64,000 nt of DNA from the NCBI RefSeq assembly GCF_963675395.1, contig NZ_OY776223.1:2728001-2792000 (forward strand), given 5' to 3'. The translations under genes and the position numbers were made by a program. This document shows, in pieces, positions 16,487 to 25,791 of the stretch. Under the pieces are notes generated by a model. The model was not told the DNA's origin, made no database searches, and saw only the letters and a program-made list of their open reading frames with translations. Each line of letters begins with the position of its first letter. The stretch's first letter is position 1. The DNA comes from an uncultured Vibrio sp. Lineage in GTDB: Bacteria > Pseudomonadota > Gammaproteobacteria > Enterobacterales > Vibrionaceae.

Positions 16487-17620
16487 GTGGCTATCACCGT
16501 TAATACCAATATTTCAGCTCTGGTTGCTCAGCGTCATTTAACCAACGCAACTGACATGTTGAACCAGTCTATGGAGCGTTTGTCTTCAGGAAAGCGTATT
16601 AACAGCGCCAAAGATGATGCCGCAGGTTTGCAGATTTCTAATCGCTTGCAAGCACAGATGCGTGGCTTAGATGTTGCGGTTCGCAATGCGAATGATGGTG
16701 TGTCGATTATGCAGACCGCAGAAGGCGCAATGAATGAAGTCAGCAACATTATGCAGCGTATGCGTGATCTCTCCTTACAGTCGGCCAATGGTTCAAACAG
16801 CAATGCAGAGCGAAATGCTCTGCAAGAAGAGGTCAGTGCGCTGAATGATGAGTTGAACCGTATTGCTGAAACTACCTCGTTTGGCGGGCGGAAATTGCTT
16901 AATGGTACCTTCGGTAAATCAGCCTTTCAGATCGGCTCGGCGTCAGGAGAGGCGGTACAAATCGAGTTAAAGTCCATGCGCACTGATGGGTTAGATATGG
17001 GTGGGTTCAGTTACCTTTCGCAAGGCAGAGCTGGGACCGATTGGAAAGTTAAGGGTGATGTAAACGAACTTACCATGTCTTTTATTAACCGCTCAGGTGA
17101 AACGGAACAAATCCAAATTAACGCTAGAGCCGGTGACGATATTGAAACCTTAGCCACCTACATCAATGGCCAAACCGACAAAGTATCCGCTTCCGTCAAT
17201 GAAAAAGGTCAATTGCAGCTTTTCATGGCTGGCAAAGAAACATCAGGTACGATTTCGTTTTCTGGCAAACTGGCCAACGAGTTAGGTATGGGTCAGAACA
17301 AATATCAAGCGGTCGATAACATCGATGTCTCCAGCGTTGGTGGGGCGCAGCAAGCGGTGGCGATTCTGGATACGGCGATGAAATATGTAGATAGTCACCG
17401 TGCCGAGCTCGGTGCTTATCAAAATCGTTTTAATCATGCGATAAACAACTTAGACAATATTCATGAGAATCTCTCTGCTTCTAATAGTCGAATCTTAGAC
17501 ACAGACTATGCCAAAGAAACCACGCAGATGGTCAAACAGCAGATCTTGCAACAGGTCAGTACCTCTATTCTCGCCCAAGCGAAACAAGCGCCAAATCTTG
17601 TTTTGTCTTTACTGGGCTAA
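16487..17620 (+). CDS. flaF: Polar flagellin FlaF
   Basis: A 377-residue flagellin of the polar filament, exported by the flagellar type III apparatus. Conserved N-terminal D0/D1 (about 1-140, with [18 protein letters not shown]) and C-terminal D1/D0 (about 280-377, ending LVLSLLG) flank a short variable centre. It is the most divergent of the three flagellins here, e.g. at NLVLSLLG and in the centre. Start is GTG 16487 (VAITVNTN...), with GGAG nine bases upstream; an in-frame TTG at 16469 is less likely. Named from the V. parahaemolyticus order flaF-flaB-flaA. Has its own sigma-28 promoter. Confidence 0.9.
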   Translation: MAITVNTNISALVAQRHLTNATDMLNQSMERLSSGKRINSAKDDAAGLQISNRLQAQMRGLDVAVRNANDGVSIMQTAEGAMNEVSNIMQRMRDLSLQSANGSNSNAERNALQEEVSALNDELNRIAETTSFGGRKLLNGTFGKSAFQIGSASGEAVQIELKSMRTDGLDMGGFSYLSQGRAGTDWKVKGDVNELTMSFINRSGETEQIQINARAGDDIETLATYINGQTDKVSASVNEKGQLQLFMAGKETSGTISFSGKLANELGMGQNKYQAVDNIDVSSVGGAQQAVAILDTAMKYVDSHRAELGAYQNRFNHAINNLDNIHENLSASNSRILDTDYAKETTQMVKQQILQQVSTSILAQAKQAPNLVLSLLG

Positions 17621-17773
17621 TGCCATCCTCCTTAAAATTTATAAAAAAACAGCCTGTATCGACAGGGACAAAAGAAGCTTTAGTTAAAATTTGACGTTTT
17701 TTTGCTTTTTTATCTATTTCGTCACGATCGCCCCTAAAAATGAACTTTTTTCTAAAAAATCGAAGATTTTTCC

Positions 17774-17800
17774 TAAAGAAATCAGATTTTGCGTCGTTAA
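17774..17800 (+). promoter_or_regulatory. Sigma-28 promoter of flaB
   Basis: TAAAGAAA (17774-17781), 11-bp spacer, GTCGTTAA (17793-17800): a good sigma-28 match, differing from GCCGATAA at two -10 bases. An AT-rich AAAAATC-GAA-GATTTTT hairpin sequence (17755-17771) abuts it upstream and is partly shared with the flaA promoter. Confidence 0.85.
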
Positions 17801-17881
17801 TAAAAGTAACTTTGAGAGAACTACTTGGTTTTCCGAGACGTCGGAAACCGCTACACCGGAAAATCAATTGGAGAAATCACC

Positions 17882-19015
17882 ATGGCAGTGACTGTAAACA
17901 CAAACGTATCAGCGATGACCGCTCAGCGTTACCTAAACAATGCAAACTCATCTCAACAAGCGTCTATGGAGCGTCTGTCTTCAGGCTTTAAGATCAATAG
18001 CGCAAAAGATGATGCTGCTGGCTTGCAAATCTCGAACCGTTTGAATGTACAAAGCCGTGGTCTGGATGTGGCTGTTCGCAACGCGAATGACGGTATTTCC
18101 GTTGCACAAACTGCTGAAGGAGCGATGAACGAGACAACCAATATTCTGCAACGTATGCGTGACCTTTCGCTTCAGTCTTCGAACGGTTCTAACTCAAAAG
18201 CAGAACGTGTTGCGATTCAGGAAGAAGTGACTGCGCTGAACGACGAGCTGAATCGTATTGCAGAAACCACCTCTTTTGGCGGTAACAAGCTTCTTAACGG
18301 CACGTATGGCACCAAATCATTCCAAATTGGCGCAGATAATGGTGAAGCAGTGATGCTTGAGCTGAAAGATATGCGTTCTGACAACAGTATGATGGGTGGT
18401 CTTAGCTACCAAGCTGAAAATGGCAAAAGTAAAGACTGGAATGTGTCTGCGGATAAATCAGACATGAAAATCAGTCTGACAGACAGCTTTGGTCAAGAGC
18501 AAGAAATCTCGATTAATGCAAAAGCTGGCGATGATATTGAAGAGCTGGCAACCTACATCAACGGTCAGACTGACTTGGTAAAAGCATCAGTCAATGAAGA
18601 TGGCAAGTTACAAGTCTTTGCTGGTAACAACAAAGTGGATGGTGAGCTGTCATTCTCTGGTGGCCTATCTGGTGAATTAGGCCTGGGTGAAGGTAATAAA
18701 GTAACGGTTGATTCTATTGATGTAACGTCAGTGGGCGGAGCGCAAGAATCAGTAGCTATCATTGATGCCGCTCTGAAATACGTAGACAGCCATCGCGCAG
18801 AGTTAGGTGCATTCCAAAACCGTTTCGACCATGCAATCAACAACTTGGATAACATTAACGAGAACGTGAATGCGTCGAAGAGCCGTATTAAAGATACCGA
18901 CTTCGCCAAAGAAACGACACAAATGACCAAGTCTCAAATTCTATCGCAAGCGTCAAGTTCAATCCTTGCGCAAGCGAAACAAGCGCCGAACTCAGCGCTA
19001 AGTCTGCTAGGTTAA
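17882..19015 (+). CDS. flaB: Polar flagellin FlaB
   Basis: A 377-residue polar filament subunit. Begins [18 protein letters not shown] and ends SALSLLG, with the [24 protein letters not shown] signature split over residues about 30-55. The N- and C-terminal domains are nearly the same as in FlaA; differences cluster at about 175-275. The ATG at 17882 has GGAGA at 17870-17874, so an upstream open extension to 17825 is rejected. Transcribed from its own sigma-28 promoter, with a UUCG-loop terminator after it, so it is probably monocistronic. Confidence 0.93.
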   Translation: MAVTVNTNVSAMTAQRYLNNANSSQQASMERLSSGFKINSAKDDAAGLQISNRLNVQSRGLDVAVRNANDGISVAQTAEGAMNETTNILQRMRDLSLQSSNGSNSKAERVAIQEEVTALNDELNRIAETTSFGGNKLLNGTYGTKSFQIGADNGEAVMLELKDMRSDNSMMGGLSYQAENGKSKDWNVSADKSDMKISLTDSFGQEQEISINAKAGDDIEELATYINGQTDLVKASVNEDGKLQVFAGNNKVDGELSFSGGLSGELGLGEGNKVTVDSIDVTSVGGAQESVAIIDAALKYVDSHRAELGAFQNRFDHAINNLDNINENVNASKSRIKDTDFAKETTQMTKSQILSQASSSILAQAKQAPNSALSLLG

Positions 19016-19078
19016 GCGTTATACCAACCTTAACCCCAGACGAGAACCTCATTGGCTCGTGGTGAGAGATGAGCGAGT

Positions 19079-19106
19079 AAACCCAGCTTCGGCTGGGTTT
19101 TTTTCT
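19079..19106 (+). terminator. Rho-independent terminator after flaB
   Basis: A 9-bp perfect stem (19079-19087 with 19092-19100) has a stable TTCG tetraloop and is followed by a T-tract. Confidence 0.93.
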
Positions 19107-19206
19107 ATCTTTAGAAAATACGCTTATGGACTATTTGGGCATATTAGATGACGGTCACACTTCGCTAAGTAGAGGAAAGTAAGCGCAAAAAAATCGAAAT
19201 TTCTCC

Positions 19207-19233
19207 TAAAGGATAGGTATTGATCGCCGTTAA
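19207..19233 (+). promoter_or_regulatory. Sigma-28 promoter of flaA
   Basis: TAAAGGAT (19207-19214), 11-bp spacer, GCCGTTAA (19226-19233): seven of eight -10 bases match the sigma-28 consensus. No sigma-54 element (GG-N10-GC in context) was found upstream of this gene. Confidence 0.88.
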
Positions 19234-19314
19234 AGGGATTGAGAGAAATGAGATGTACCTAAGTGAGGTGAGAGACACGAAGGTACATTCACAAAAGCCT
19301 TAAGGAGATCAATT

Positions 19315-20445
19315 ATGGCGATTAACGTTAATACCAACGTTTCTGCAATGACCGCACAGCGTTACCTGAATCAGGCCGCGGATGGTCAACAAAAATCAAT
19401 GGAGCGCTTGTCTTCGGGTTATAAAATCAATAGCGCGAAAGACGATGCGGCGGGTCTACAGATTTCAAACCGTTTGAATGCACAAAGTCGTGGCCTGGAC
19501 ATGGCGGTGAAAAACGCTAACGACGGTATTTCTGTTGCGCAGGTTGCTGAAGGTGCAATGGATGAATCTACCAATATTCTGCAGCGAATGCGTGACCTTT
19601 CACTTCAGTCTTCGAACGGTTCTAACTCAAAAGCAGAACGTGTAGCGATTCAGGAAGAAGTGACCGCACTAAACGACGAACTAAACCGTATTGCGGAAAC
19701 CACCTCTTTTGGTGGTAACAAGTTACTTAACGGTACTTACGGTACTCAATCTTTCCAAATCGGAGCGGACTCAGGTGAAGCCGTGATGCTTTCTCTGGAT
19801 AGCCTGCGTTCGGACACTTCTGCTATGGGTGGTAAGAGCTACGCCGCAGAAGAAGGTAAAGATGCATCCTGGGCAGTAGGTGAAAAAACTAAGCTTCAAA
19901 TGAATTACACCAACGCGCAAGGTGAAGAGCAAAAGCTGACCATCAATGCAAAACAAGGTGATGATCTTGAGCAACTAGCCACTTATATCAACGGTCAAAG
20001 CGATGACGTAAAAGCATCAGTTGGCGAAGATGGTAAGCTGCAAGTGTTTGCTTCGTCCCAGAAAGTGACTGGCGACGTTGAATTCTCTGGCAACCTGGCT
20101 GGTGAAATTGGTTTCGGAGACGCAAAAGACGTCACGGTTCAAGACATCGATGTTACTTCAGTCGCGGGCTCTCAAGAAGCCGTAGCTGTTATCGATGGTG
20201 CACTTAAGTCAGTGGACAGCCAGCGTGCGTCACTTGGTGCGTTCCAAAATCGTTTCAACCATGCGATCAGTAACTTAGATAACATTAATGAAAACGTTAA
20301 TGCATCTAAGAGCCGTATCAAAGATACCGACTACGCGAAGGAAACAACGGCAATGACGAAGTCACAAATCCTTCAGCAAGCGAGTACTTCAATCCTGGCA
20401 CAGGCGAAGCAGTCACCATCTGCAGCGCTAAGCTTGTTGGGCTAA
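19315..20445 (+). CDS. flaA: Polar flagellin FlaA
   Basis: A 376-residue polar filament subunit with conserved terminal D0/D1 domains and a variable central part at about 175-270. Begins [20 protein letters not shown], ends AALSLLG. AAGGAGAT precedes the ATG at 19315 at good spacing. It has its own sigma-28-type promoter. No terminator is seen in the 63 bp before flaG, so flagellin transcripts may read into the flaG-fliD-flaI-fliS operon. Symbol follows the V. parahaemolyticus naming and is by position; V. cholerae uses flaA for a different, sigma-54-dependent core flagellin. Confidence 0.9.
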   Translation: MAINVNTNVSAMTAQRYLNQAADGQQKSMERLSSGYKINSAKDDAAGLQISNRLNAQSRGLDMAVKNANDGISVAQVAEGAMDESTNILQRMRDLSLQSSNGSNSKAERVAIQEEVTALNDELNRIAETTSFGGNKLLNGTYGTQSFQIGADSGEAVMLSLDSLRSDTSAMGGKSYAAEEGKDASWAVGEKTKLQMNYTNAQGEEQKLTINAKQGDDLEQLATYINGQSDDVKASVGEDGKLQVFASSQKVTGDVEFSGNLAGEIGFGDAKDVTVQDIDVTSVAGSQEAVAVIDGALKSVDSQRASLGAFQNRFNHAISNLDNINENVNASKSRIKDTDYAKETTAMTKSQILQQASTSILAQAKQSPSAALSLLG

Positions 20446-20508
20446 CTCGGCTGGTTCAGTAAAGCGATGGACCCTATCGTTAGCTCATAAGTTGGAAGGG
20501 AGATTGTA

Positions 20509-20943
20509 ATGGAAATATCCTCCTACACATCGAACATCCAGTCTTACGGTGCAGAGGATGGCACTAAAGTTGCTAGTAGAAATGGCTATGGCATAGGTAT
20601 GCCGGACCCAGCAAGTTCCGTCGGTGATATTTCTCAGTTACAACAGAAAGACACCGAGCACGAACTCTCTGTTCAAGCTGTGATACAAATGACGGAAAGC
20701 CGTCAGGAGCTGAACAGAGAAGAACGTGAAAAAATGGTCGCACAAATGAATGAGTTTGTGGCATCCATAAACAAAGGAGTGGCGTTTCGCGTGGATGAGG
20801 AATCTGGCAGAGACGTTGTGACGATTTACGAAGCCAATACTGGTGACGTGATTCGTCAAATTCCTGATGAAGACATGCTGGTTGTTTTGCGTCGCCTAGC
20901 TGAGCACACAGCTAACAGCGGTTTGTTAGTTGAAAAAGTGTAA
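20509..20943 (+). CDS. flaG: FlaG family flagellar protein
   Basis: A 144-residue protein. The C-terminal half is the FlaG domain, with FRVDEESGRDVVTIYEANTGDVIRQIPDEDMLVVLRRL (about 95-132, given here only as a signature region). The N-terminal 60 residues are polar and weakly conserved. FlaG proteins influence filament length in other bacteria; the mechanism is not settled. AAGGGAG precedes the ATG. It is first in the likely flaG-fliD-flaI-fliS operon, 21 bp before fliD. Confidence 0.88.
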   Translation: MEISSYTSNIQSYGAEDGTKVASRNGYGIGMPDPASSVGDISQLQQKDTEHELSVQAVIQMTESRQELNREEREKMVAQMNEFVASINKGVAFRVDEESGRDVVTIYEANTGDVIRQIPDEDMLVVLRRLAEHTANSGLLVEKV

Positions 20944-20964
20944 GTCGTTTTTAGAGGTGATTTA

Positions 20965-22974
20965 ATGAGTTTAGGCCCGTTGGGGATGTCTGGTGGCATG
21001 GATATCAACGCCATGGTCAGCAAAATTGTCGATGCCGAGCGTGTACCAAAACAGCAGAGCATTAACAATAAACGCACGACGATAGATGCCAGTATCAGCG
21101 CTTATGGGCGACTCAGAGAATCGTTGGATACGATGAAAAACCTTATGGTGAACTTCCGTCAGGAGAAGGCTTTTGCTGCTCGGACGGTTGATACCACGGA
21201 CGATAAGATCGTATCTGCCACCGCAACGACCGATGCGATAGCTGGTAAGTATGCTATCGATGTGTTGCAGCTTGCACAAAGCCATAAAGTTGCGTCTGAT
21301 GTTTTACCAGAAGACGCAAAATTTGGCCCGGGTAAGCTGCATATTTCGCTTGGTGAAGACAGTTTTAACATCAGTGTCCGTTCAAGATCTAAGCTTGTTG
21401 ATGTCGTACGTAGCATCAATAGTGCGAAAGACAATAATGGCGTCCGTGCCTCTGTTATCAATGATGCTGATGGTCCACGCCTTATCCTTGCCTCTAACCA
21501 CTCCGGTAAGGAACAACAAATTACTGTCACAGTGGACGCCGAACAAGGCAACCCACTAAACAAATTTGCTTACCAAACACTTGAAGAGCGAGTACGAGCT
21601 TTGGAAGAAGCACGCGCTGCAGCCGAAGAAGTGTTAGGGCCTTTGCCGGCTCAAGAACCACCAATTAAACCTGTTTTACTGGATGAAAGCGGCAACCCTC
21701 TACCTCCTGAAATGCAATCCTCTGAAGGTGGATTAGATACTAAACAGAACAGAGTATTGAGTGAGCCTGTTTCTGCTGCTGGCGATGCTGCAGCGAAAGC
21801 GGGTCAAGCTGCGCTCGATAAAGCACAACAACGCGCAAGCTGGCGTCCTGAAGATCGTATTCCTGGTTGGACAGAAACCGCTTCAGGTACCTTACTTGAT
21901 TCTTACCAAGAACCAGAACTGGAGTTGGATGAAAAAGCGATTGAAAAAGCGCCTGATGTTCCGGGTTGGAGCAATGCTGCATCTGGCACGCTGACTGACT
22001 CTTACGTCACCACCAAAGAAGCAAAGCTACAGCTGGATCAAGAAAAAGCACAAATCGAGCAGAAAATTGCCGATGAAAAACAGGAGCTTGATGAAAGAGT
22101 ACAGCGTGGTGAACTGACAGAAGAGCAAGCAAAGCAAATCCAGCGTTCTAAACTCGATCCTGAAGAGCGTGAGCGACTGAAAAAAATAGACGCTGCCGAA
22201 GCGAAAATCGCTCATGCCCAATCAATGTTTGAAGGCTATAGTGGCATGACCGAAGTTCAGGCCGGTCAGGACTCCGTCGTATTACTAGATGGCGTCGCGA
22301 AACTTTCGAGTCATAACAACGTCATTGAAGACGCTATAGAGGGCGTAGACCTCACATTGAAAGGGAAGTCCGAGCCTAATCAAAAGCCAGCTGAAATAGG
22401 CGTTGAATATGACCGTCAGGGTGTGCGCAGCGATATAGAAAACTTTGTTGCGGCTTACAACTCGTTCTATCAAACCTCCCAGGCATTGGCGAGCGTCGAC
22501 CCACTGACCGGGCAAAAAGGTCCGTTATCCGGAGACAGCACAGTACGAAGCGCCGACGCCAGACTTAAATCGGTGTTCTCCTCCCAAATTGACAAAGCGC
22601 CAGAAAATCTCAAGTCACTCACAGAGTTTGGTATCACGACGACTCGTCAGGGGACGCTAGAAATCAACTACGACATGCTAGATCGTCAGTTGAACAATAA
22701 CTTCAATGAACTGGAAACGTTCTTTGGCGGTAACACTGGCTTTGCGAAACGTATCGAAGATGCCATTCACGGCATTACTGGTATTACCGGTAGCATTCGT
22801 ACCCGAGAGAAGAGCCTTACAGAACAGAATTATCGTTTGAGTGATGATCAAGCCGCCCTCGATCGTCGCATGGAGAGCTTAGAAAAACGGACCCATGCCA
22901 AATTTTCCGCTATGCAAGATGCAACGGGTAAGATGCAAGGTCAGTTAGGTGCTTTAATGAGTGCTCTGGGTTAA
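20965..22974 (+). CDS. fliD: Flagellar filament cap protein FliD (HAP2, FlaH)
   Basis: Cap protein at the filament tip that guides flagellin polymerisation. It has 669 residues, longer than E. coli FliD (about 470). The N-terminal FliD_N domain (about 8-105) and C-terminal FliD_C domain (about 420-655, including DIENFVAAYNSFYQT) are clear. Between them, residues about 205-410 form an extra region rich in A, E, P and K with predicted coiled coil. It contains an imperfect repeat: IPGWTETASGTLLDSY at 299 and VPGWSNAASGTLTDSY at 332. flaI follows after 3 bp. Also called flaH in V. parahaemolyticus. Confidence 0.93.
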   Translation: MSLGPLGMSGGMDINAMVSKIVDAERVPKQQSINNKRTTIDASISAYGRLRESLDTMKNLMVNFRQEKAFAARTVDTTDDKIVSATATTDAIAGKYAIDVLQLAQSHKVASDVLPEDAKFGPGKLHISLGEDSFNISVRSRSKLVDVVRSINSAKDNNGVRASVINDADGPRLILASNHSGKEQQITVTVDAEQGNPLNKFAYQTLEERVRALEEARAAAEEVLGPLPAQEPPIKPVLLDESGNPLPPEMQSSEGGLDTKQNRVLSEPVSAAGDAAAKAGQAALDKAQQRASWRPEDRIPGWTETASGTLLDSYQEPELELDEKAIEKAPDVPGWSNAASGTLTDSYVTTKEAKLQLDQEKAQIEQKIADEKQELDERVQRGELTEEQAKQIQRSKLDPEERERLKKIDAAEAKIAHAQSMFEGYSGMTEVQAGQDSVVLLDGVAKLSSHNNVIEDAIEGVDLTLKGKSEPNQKPAEIGVEYDRQGVRSDIENFVAAYNSFYQTSQALASVDPLTGQKGPLSGDSTVRSADARLKSVFSSQIDKAPENLKSLTEFGITTTRQGTLEINYDMLDRQLNNNFNELETFFGGNTGFAKRIEDAIHGITGITGSIRTREKSLTEQNYRLSDDQAALDRRMESLEKRTHAKFSAMQDATGKMQGQLGALMSALG

Positions 22975-22977
22975 TCG

Positions 22978-23283
22978 ATGCGAAGCGAAATTATTGAAAT
23001 TAATGGTTTGGATCAACGCATTAGTCAAGAACTGCAAAAAGTCGATATTAATACTGAAGAAATTCTCCGCTTGGTCGATATCAGAGAAAGCTTATTGCAA
23101 AACTTGTTGTCAATGGTTCGGCAAAATCCATTGCTTAAGCAAGAAGTCGAGTGGCAAGACTTGCTTACTCGTACCCAAAATATTGTTGAGCTGATGCAAT
23201 TAGAGACGTCAAAGGTCGGAAAAGAGCTGCACAAATTGCGCTATGGCCAACGATCGCTTCAGCAATACAAAAAGTTTATTTAG
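22978..23283 (+). CDS. flaI: FlaI, FliT-like flagellar chaperone
   Basis: A 101-residue, almost entirely helical, charged protein in the position of E. coli fliT (after fliD, next to fliS). It has the length and helical pattern of FliT-type chaperones, which bind FliD before export and can act as a regulator of flagellar genes. Sequence similarity to FliT is weak, so function is inferred from position. Start ATG 22978 lies 3 bp after the fliD stop; fliS starts 13 bp after its own stop. Confidence 0.8.
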   Translation: MRSEIIEINGLDQRISQELQKVDINTEEILRLVDIRESLLQNLLSMVRQNPLLKQEVEWQDLLTRTQNIVELMQLETSKVGKELHKLRYGQRSLQQYKKFI

Positions 23284-23296
23284 AAAGAGGATTACT

Positions 23297-23707
23297 ATGC
23301 GCGGATCTTTGCAAGCATACAAAAAGGTATCAGTCGACAGCCAGCTGAGCGCGGCTTCTCCGCACAAAGTCATTCAAATGCTAATGGCGGGAGCGGTTGA
23401 GCGCCTGATTCAAGGCAAAGCAGCGATGCAAGCCGGCAACATTCCAGTAAAAGGTGAGCGTCTAGGTAAGGCATTAGACATTATCATTGCGCTGAGAAGC
23501 TGTTTGTCAATGGATGATGGCGGGGATATTGCCTCAAACTTAGATTCACTGTATGAATTTATGATTACGCAAATTTCTGCGGCCAATCACCAAAACGATC
23601 CACAACTTATTGATGATGTTATCGATATTATCCGAGAAATAAAATCTGCGTGGGATCAGATTCCAACAGAATTCCATAACCTAACAGCCGAAGAAGTCGG
23701 TATTTAA
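23297..23707 (+). CDS. fliS: Flagellin export chaperone FliS (FlaJ)
   Basis: A 136-residue four-helix chaperone that binds the C-terminal D0 region of flagellin in the cytoplasm and keeps it unpolymerised. LQAYKKVSVDSQLSAASPHK and the MLMAGAVERLIQGKAAM helix are family signatures. The ATG at 23297 follows AGAGGA at about 23285-23290; an open extension to 23243 inside flaI is rejected because FliS normally starts near the AYKK motif. Last gene of the flaG operon; terminator-like hairpin at 23842. Confidence 0.92.
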   Translation: MRGSLQAYKKVSVDSQLSAASPHKVIQMLMAGAVERLIQGKAAMQAGNIPVKGERLGKALDIIIALRSCLSMDDGGDIASNLDSLYEFMITQISAANHQNDPQLIDDVIDIIREIKSAWDQIPTEFHNLTAEEVGI

Positions 23708-23841
23708 TAATTAAAACAAATTGTTATACTGATTGAATGCATATTGCTCAGTTATAAAATGAGTTTCTTATTAAGGTCATGATCACACTAAGAGCTTTCG
23801 ATTGCTTGGTTGCCTTATTTTTATATTTAAATAAAATAAGC

Positions 23842-23870
23842 GCCATTAGTAGCCCTAATGGCTTTTTTTG
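23842..23870 (+). terminator. Terminator hairpin between fliS and flrA
   Basis: An 8-bp perfect stem (23842-23849 with 23855-23862), TAGCC loop, then T7. It is 135 bp after the fliS stop, so it ends the flaG-fliS transcript or an unannotated short transcript in the gap. Confidence 0.85.
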
Positions 23871-23993
23871 TTGCTGATTTCCCCTATGTCTCTCGTGCAT
23901 TGAGTGTGGCGTTTCCGCTTTTCTTAACACTCATCCGAGCTAATCAAGGTTTGGCCGCAACACATCCAAAAATAAAGGCAATCATTCTTAGTT

Positions 23994-25460
23994 ATGCAAG
24001 GTTTGGCAAAACTGCTTGTAATTGATGACGATGCTTCAAGTCGTTCAAATTTAAGCAATATATTGGAATTTGTTGGAGAAAGTTGCGAAGCTGTCAGTTC
24101 TGAGCAGCTAGGTGATGTTGATTGGTCTGATCTCTGGTCTGGTTGCATTATAGGTAATATTTCTTCAGGTTCAGCAGCAACAACAGTCATGGCTCATCTT
24201 AGTGATGCCTACCACATTCCACTGCTCGTCATGGGACGCGTATCCCTACCTGTGGATGACTTACCAAGCTATGTTGGTGAGTTAGAGCTGCCTTTAAATT
24301 ATCCCCAACTTAGTAATGCCTTGCGTCATTGCAATGACTTCCTGGGGAGAAAAGGTGTGAATGTGATCGCAAGTGAACGAAAAAACACACTTTTCCGTAG
24401 TTTAGTCGGGCAAAGCCGTGGCATTCAGGAAGTTCGCCACCTTATTGAGCAAGTCGCTAAAACCGAAGCTAATGTTCTAATCCTTGGTGAGTCTGGCACG
24501 GGTAAAGAAGTGGTTGCACGTAATATCCACTACCATTCCTCGTATTCCAACGGTCCATTTGTGCCGATTAACTGTGGTGCGATTCCCCCAGAGCTTTTAG
24601 AGAGCGAACTTTTTGGTCATGAAAAAGGTGCGTTTACCGGGGCATTGACTTCGCGTAAAGGCCGTTTTGAGCTGGCCGATGGCGGGACGCTGTTTCTGGA
24701 CGAGATTGGTGATATGCCAATGCCAATGCAGGTAAAACTGTTACGCGTGCTGCAAGAGCGTTGTTTTGAGCGAGTAGGTGGTAACAATACGATTAAAGTG
24801 AACGTTCGCATCGTAGCGGCAACGCACCGTAACCTTGAGCGTATGATTGAAGGCGATACCTTCCGTGAAGACTTGTTCTATCGCCTCAACGTATTCCCTA
24901 TTGAAATGCCTGCTCTGAAAGAGCGTAAGCGAGACATTCCTCTGTTGCTGCAAGAATTAATGGCTCGCTTGGAAGCAGAAGGTGGACAGCCAATCTGCTT
25001 TACTTCACGTGCTATTAACTCTTTGATGGAACACGACTGGCCAGGTAATGTGCGTGAGTTGGCAAACCTGATTGAGCGCATGGTGATTCTCTATCCAAAC
25101 AGCTTGATAGATGTCAATCACTTGCCGACAAAATATCGTTACAGTGATATTCCGGAATTCCAACCTGAAGGTAATCCTCTTGCCTCGATTGAAGAGCAAG
25201 AGCGTGATGTGTTTCAGGACATCTTCTCGGGAGATTTCAACTTTGATGAATTTAATGAGTTAGAGAGCAACGCAAACGCGCCGCAGGCGCTTCCGCCTGA
25301 AGGGGTCAACCTAAAAGAACTGTTGGCTGATCTGGAAATCAATATGATCAGTCAAGCACTTGAAGCACAAGGTGGTGTAGTAGCACGAGCTGCTGATATG
25401 CTGGGAATGCGCCGCACGACTTTGGTTGAGAAAATGCGTAAGTACAACTTGCAACGCTAA
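23994..25460 (+). CDS. flrA: FlrA (FlaK), sigma-54-dependent flagellar master regulator
   Basis: A 488-residue enhancer-binding protein at the top of the polar flagellar hierarchy; with sigma-54 it activates flrBC and early structural genes. Domains: degenerate FleQ-type receiver (1-115; [10 protein letters not shown] is kept but the phospho-acceptor aspartate is missing, IIGNIS at its place), AAA+ domain (about 135-375) with GESGTGKE Walker A, GAFTGA sigma-54 contact loop and LFLDEIGD Walker B, and a C-terminal Fis-type HTH ([13 protein letters not shown]). In V. cholerae, FlhG and c-di-GMP restrain FlrA. It lies between two terminator/repeat-containing gaps, so it is likely monocistronic. 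Confidence 0.95.
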   Translation: MQGLAKLLVIDDDASSRSNLSNILEFVGESCEAVSSEQLGDVDWSDLWSGCIIGNISSGSAATTVMAHLSDAYHIPLLVMGRVSLPVDDLPSYVGELELPLNYPQLSNALRHCNDFLGRKGVNVIASERKNTLFRSLVGQSRGIQEVRHLIEQVAKTEANVLILGESGTGKEVVARNIHYHSSYSNGPFVPINCGAIPPELLESELFGHEKGAFTGALTSRKGRFELADGGTLFLDEIGDMPMPMQVKLLRVLQERCFERVGGNNTIKVNVRIVAATHRNLERMIEGDTFREDLFYRLNVFPIEMPALKERKRDIPLLLQELMARLEAEGGQPICFTSRAINSLMEHDWPGNVRELANLIERMVILYPNSLIDVNHLPTKYRYSDIPEFQPEGNPLASIEEQERDVFQDIFSGDFNFDEFNELESNANAPQALPPEGVNLKELLADLEINMISQALEAQGGVVARAADMLGMRRTTLVEKMRKYNLQR

Positions 25461-25463
25461 CTC

Positions 25464-25692
25464 TGCACTCCGGTGTAATGCCGTTCTTTTAACTGCAAAC
25501 AAATTATTCTGGCTTTCCGTCATCCTGGACAGCGACGAAGGAGCGTGATTCAAGATCTTCTATCTGAGCGCTTTGTTGCCAAAGAGTTTTCTATAGATTC
25601 TCAGAGCGCTGAATTTAGCTTCCTAGTCTCGCTAAGGCTCGCTGGAATGACCCTATAAAAGCCGTTGAGCGGCTGGCATTTGCACTCCGGTG
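25464..25692. repeat. Dispersed non-coding repeat, copy 2, with flanking 12-bp direct repeats
   Basis: The core 25519-25651 (133 bp) aligns without gaps to 16191-16323, and weaker similarity spans 25480-25681. This copy is bracketed by a perfect direct repeat TGCACTCCGGTG at 25464-25475 and 25681-25692, absent from copy 1. It starts four bases after the flrA stop. There is no open frame. The shape fits a small non-autonomous element or mobile palindromic unit; origin is inferred. Confidence 0.85.
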
Positions 25693-25791
25693 GGCTGTTT
25701 TGTGAAACACAATCCGTAAAAAACCTTATGTCAATTTAGTGTCAACTTATTGTCACTTCATTAACTTGTTGATAAATAATAGTAAATGATT

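Noticed and set aside
17645..17665. Short CCTGT-ATCG-ACAGG hairpin after flaF as a terminator
   Set aside because: Only 5 bp of stem and no T-tract follows it.
16487..20445. Flagellin phase-variation switch
   Set aside because: All three flagellins are in the same direction with their own promoters, and no invertible repeats or recombinase gene are seen.
20461..20487. Possible sigma-28 promoter before flaG (TAAAGCGA with GTTAGCTC after 11 bp)
   Set aside because: The -10 matches GCCGATAA at almost no position; flaG may be read from the flaA transcript.
20494..20508. Sigma-54-like TTGGAAGGGAGATTGT before flaG
   Set aside because: It overlaps the ribosome site of flaG and lacks the CA of TGGCA and the C of TTGC, so any transcript would have no leader.
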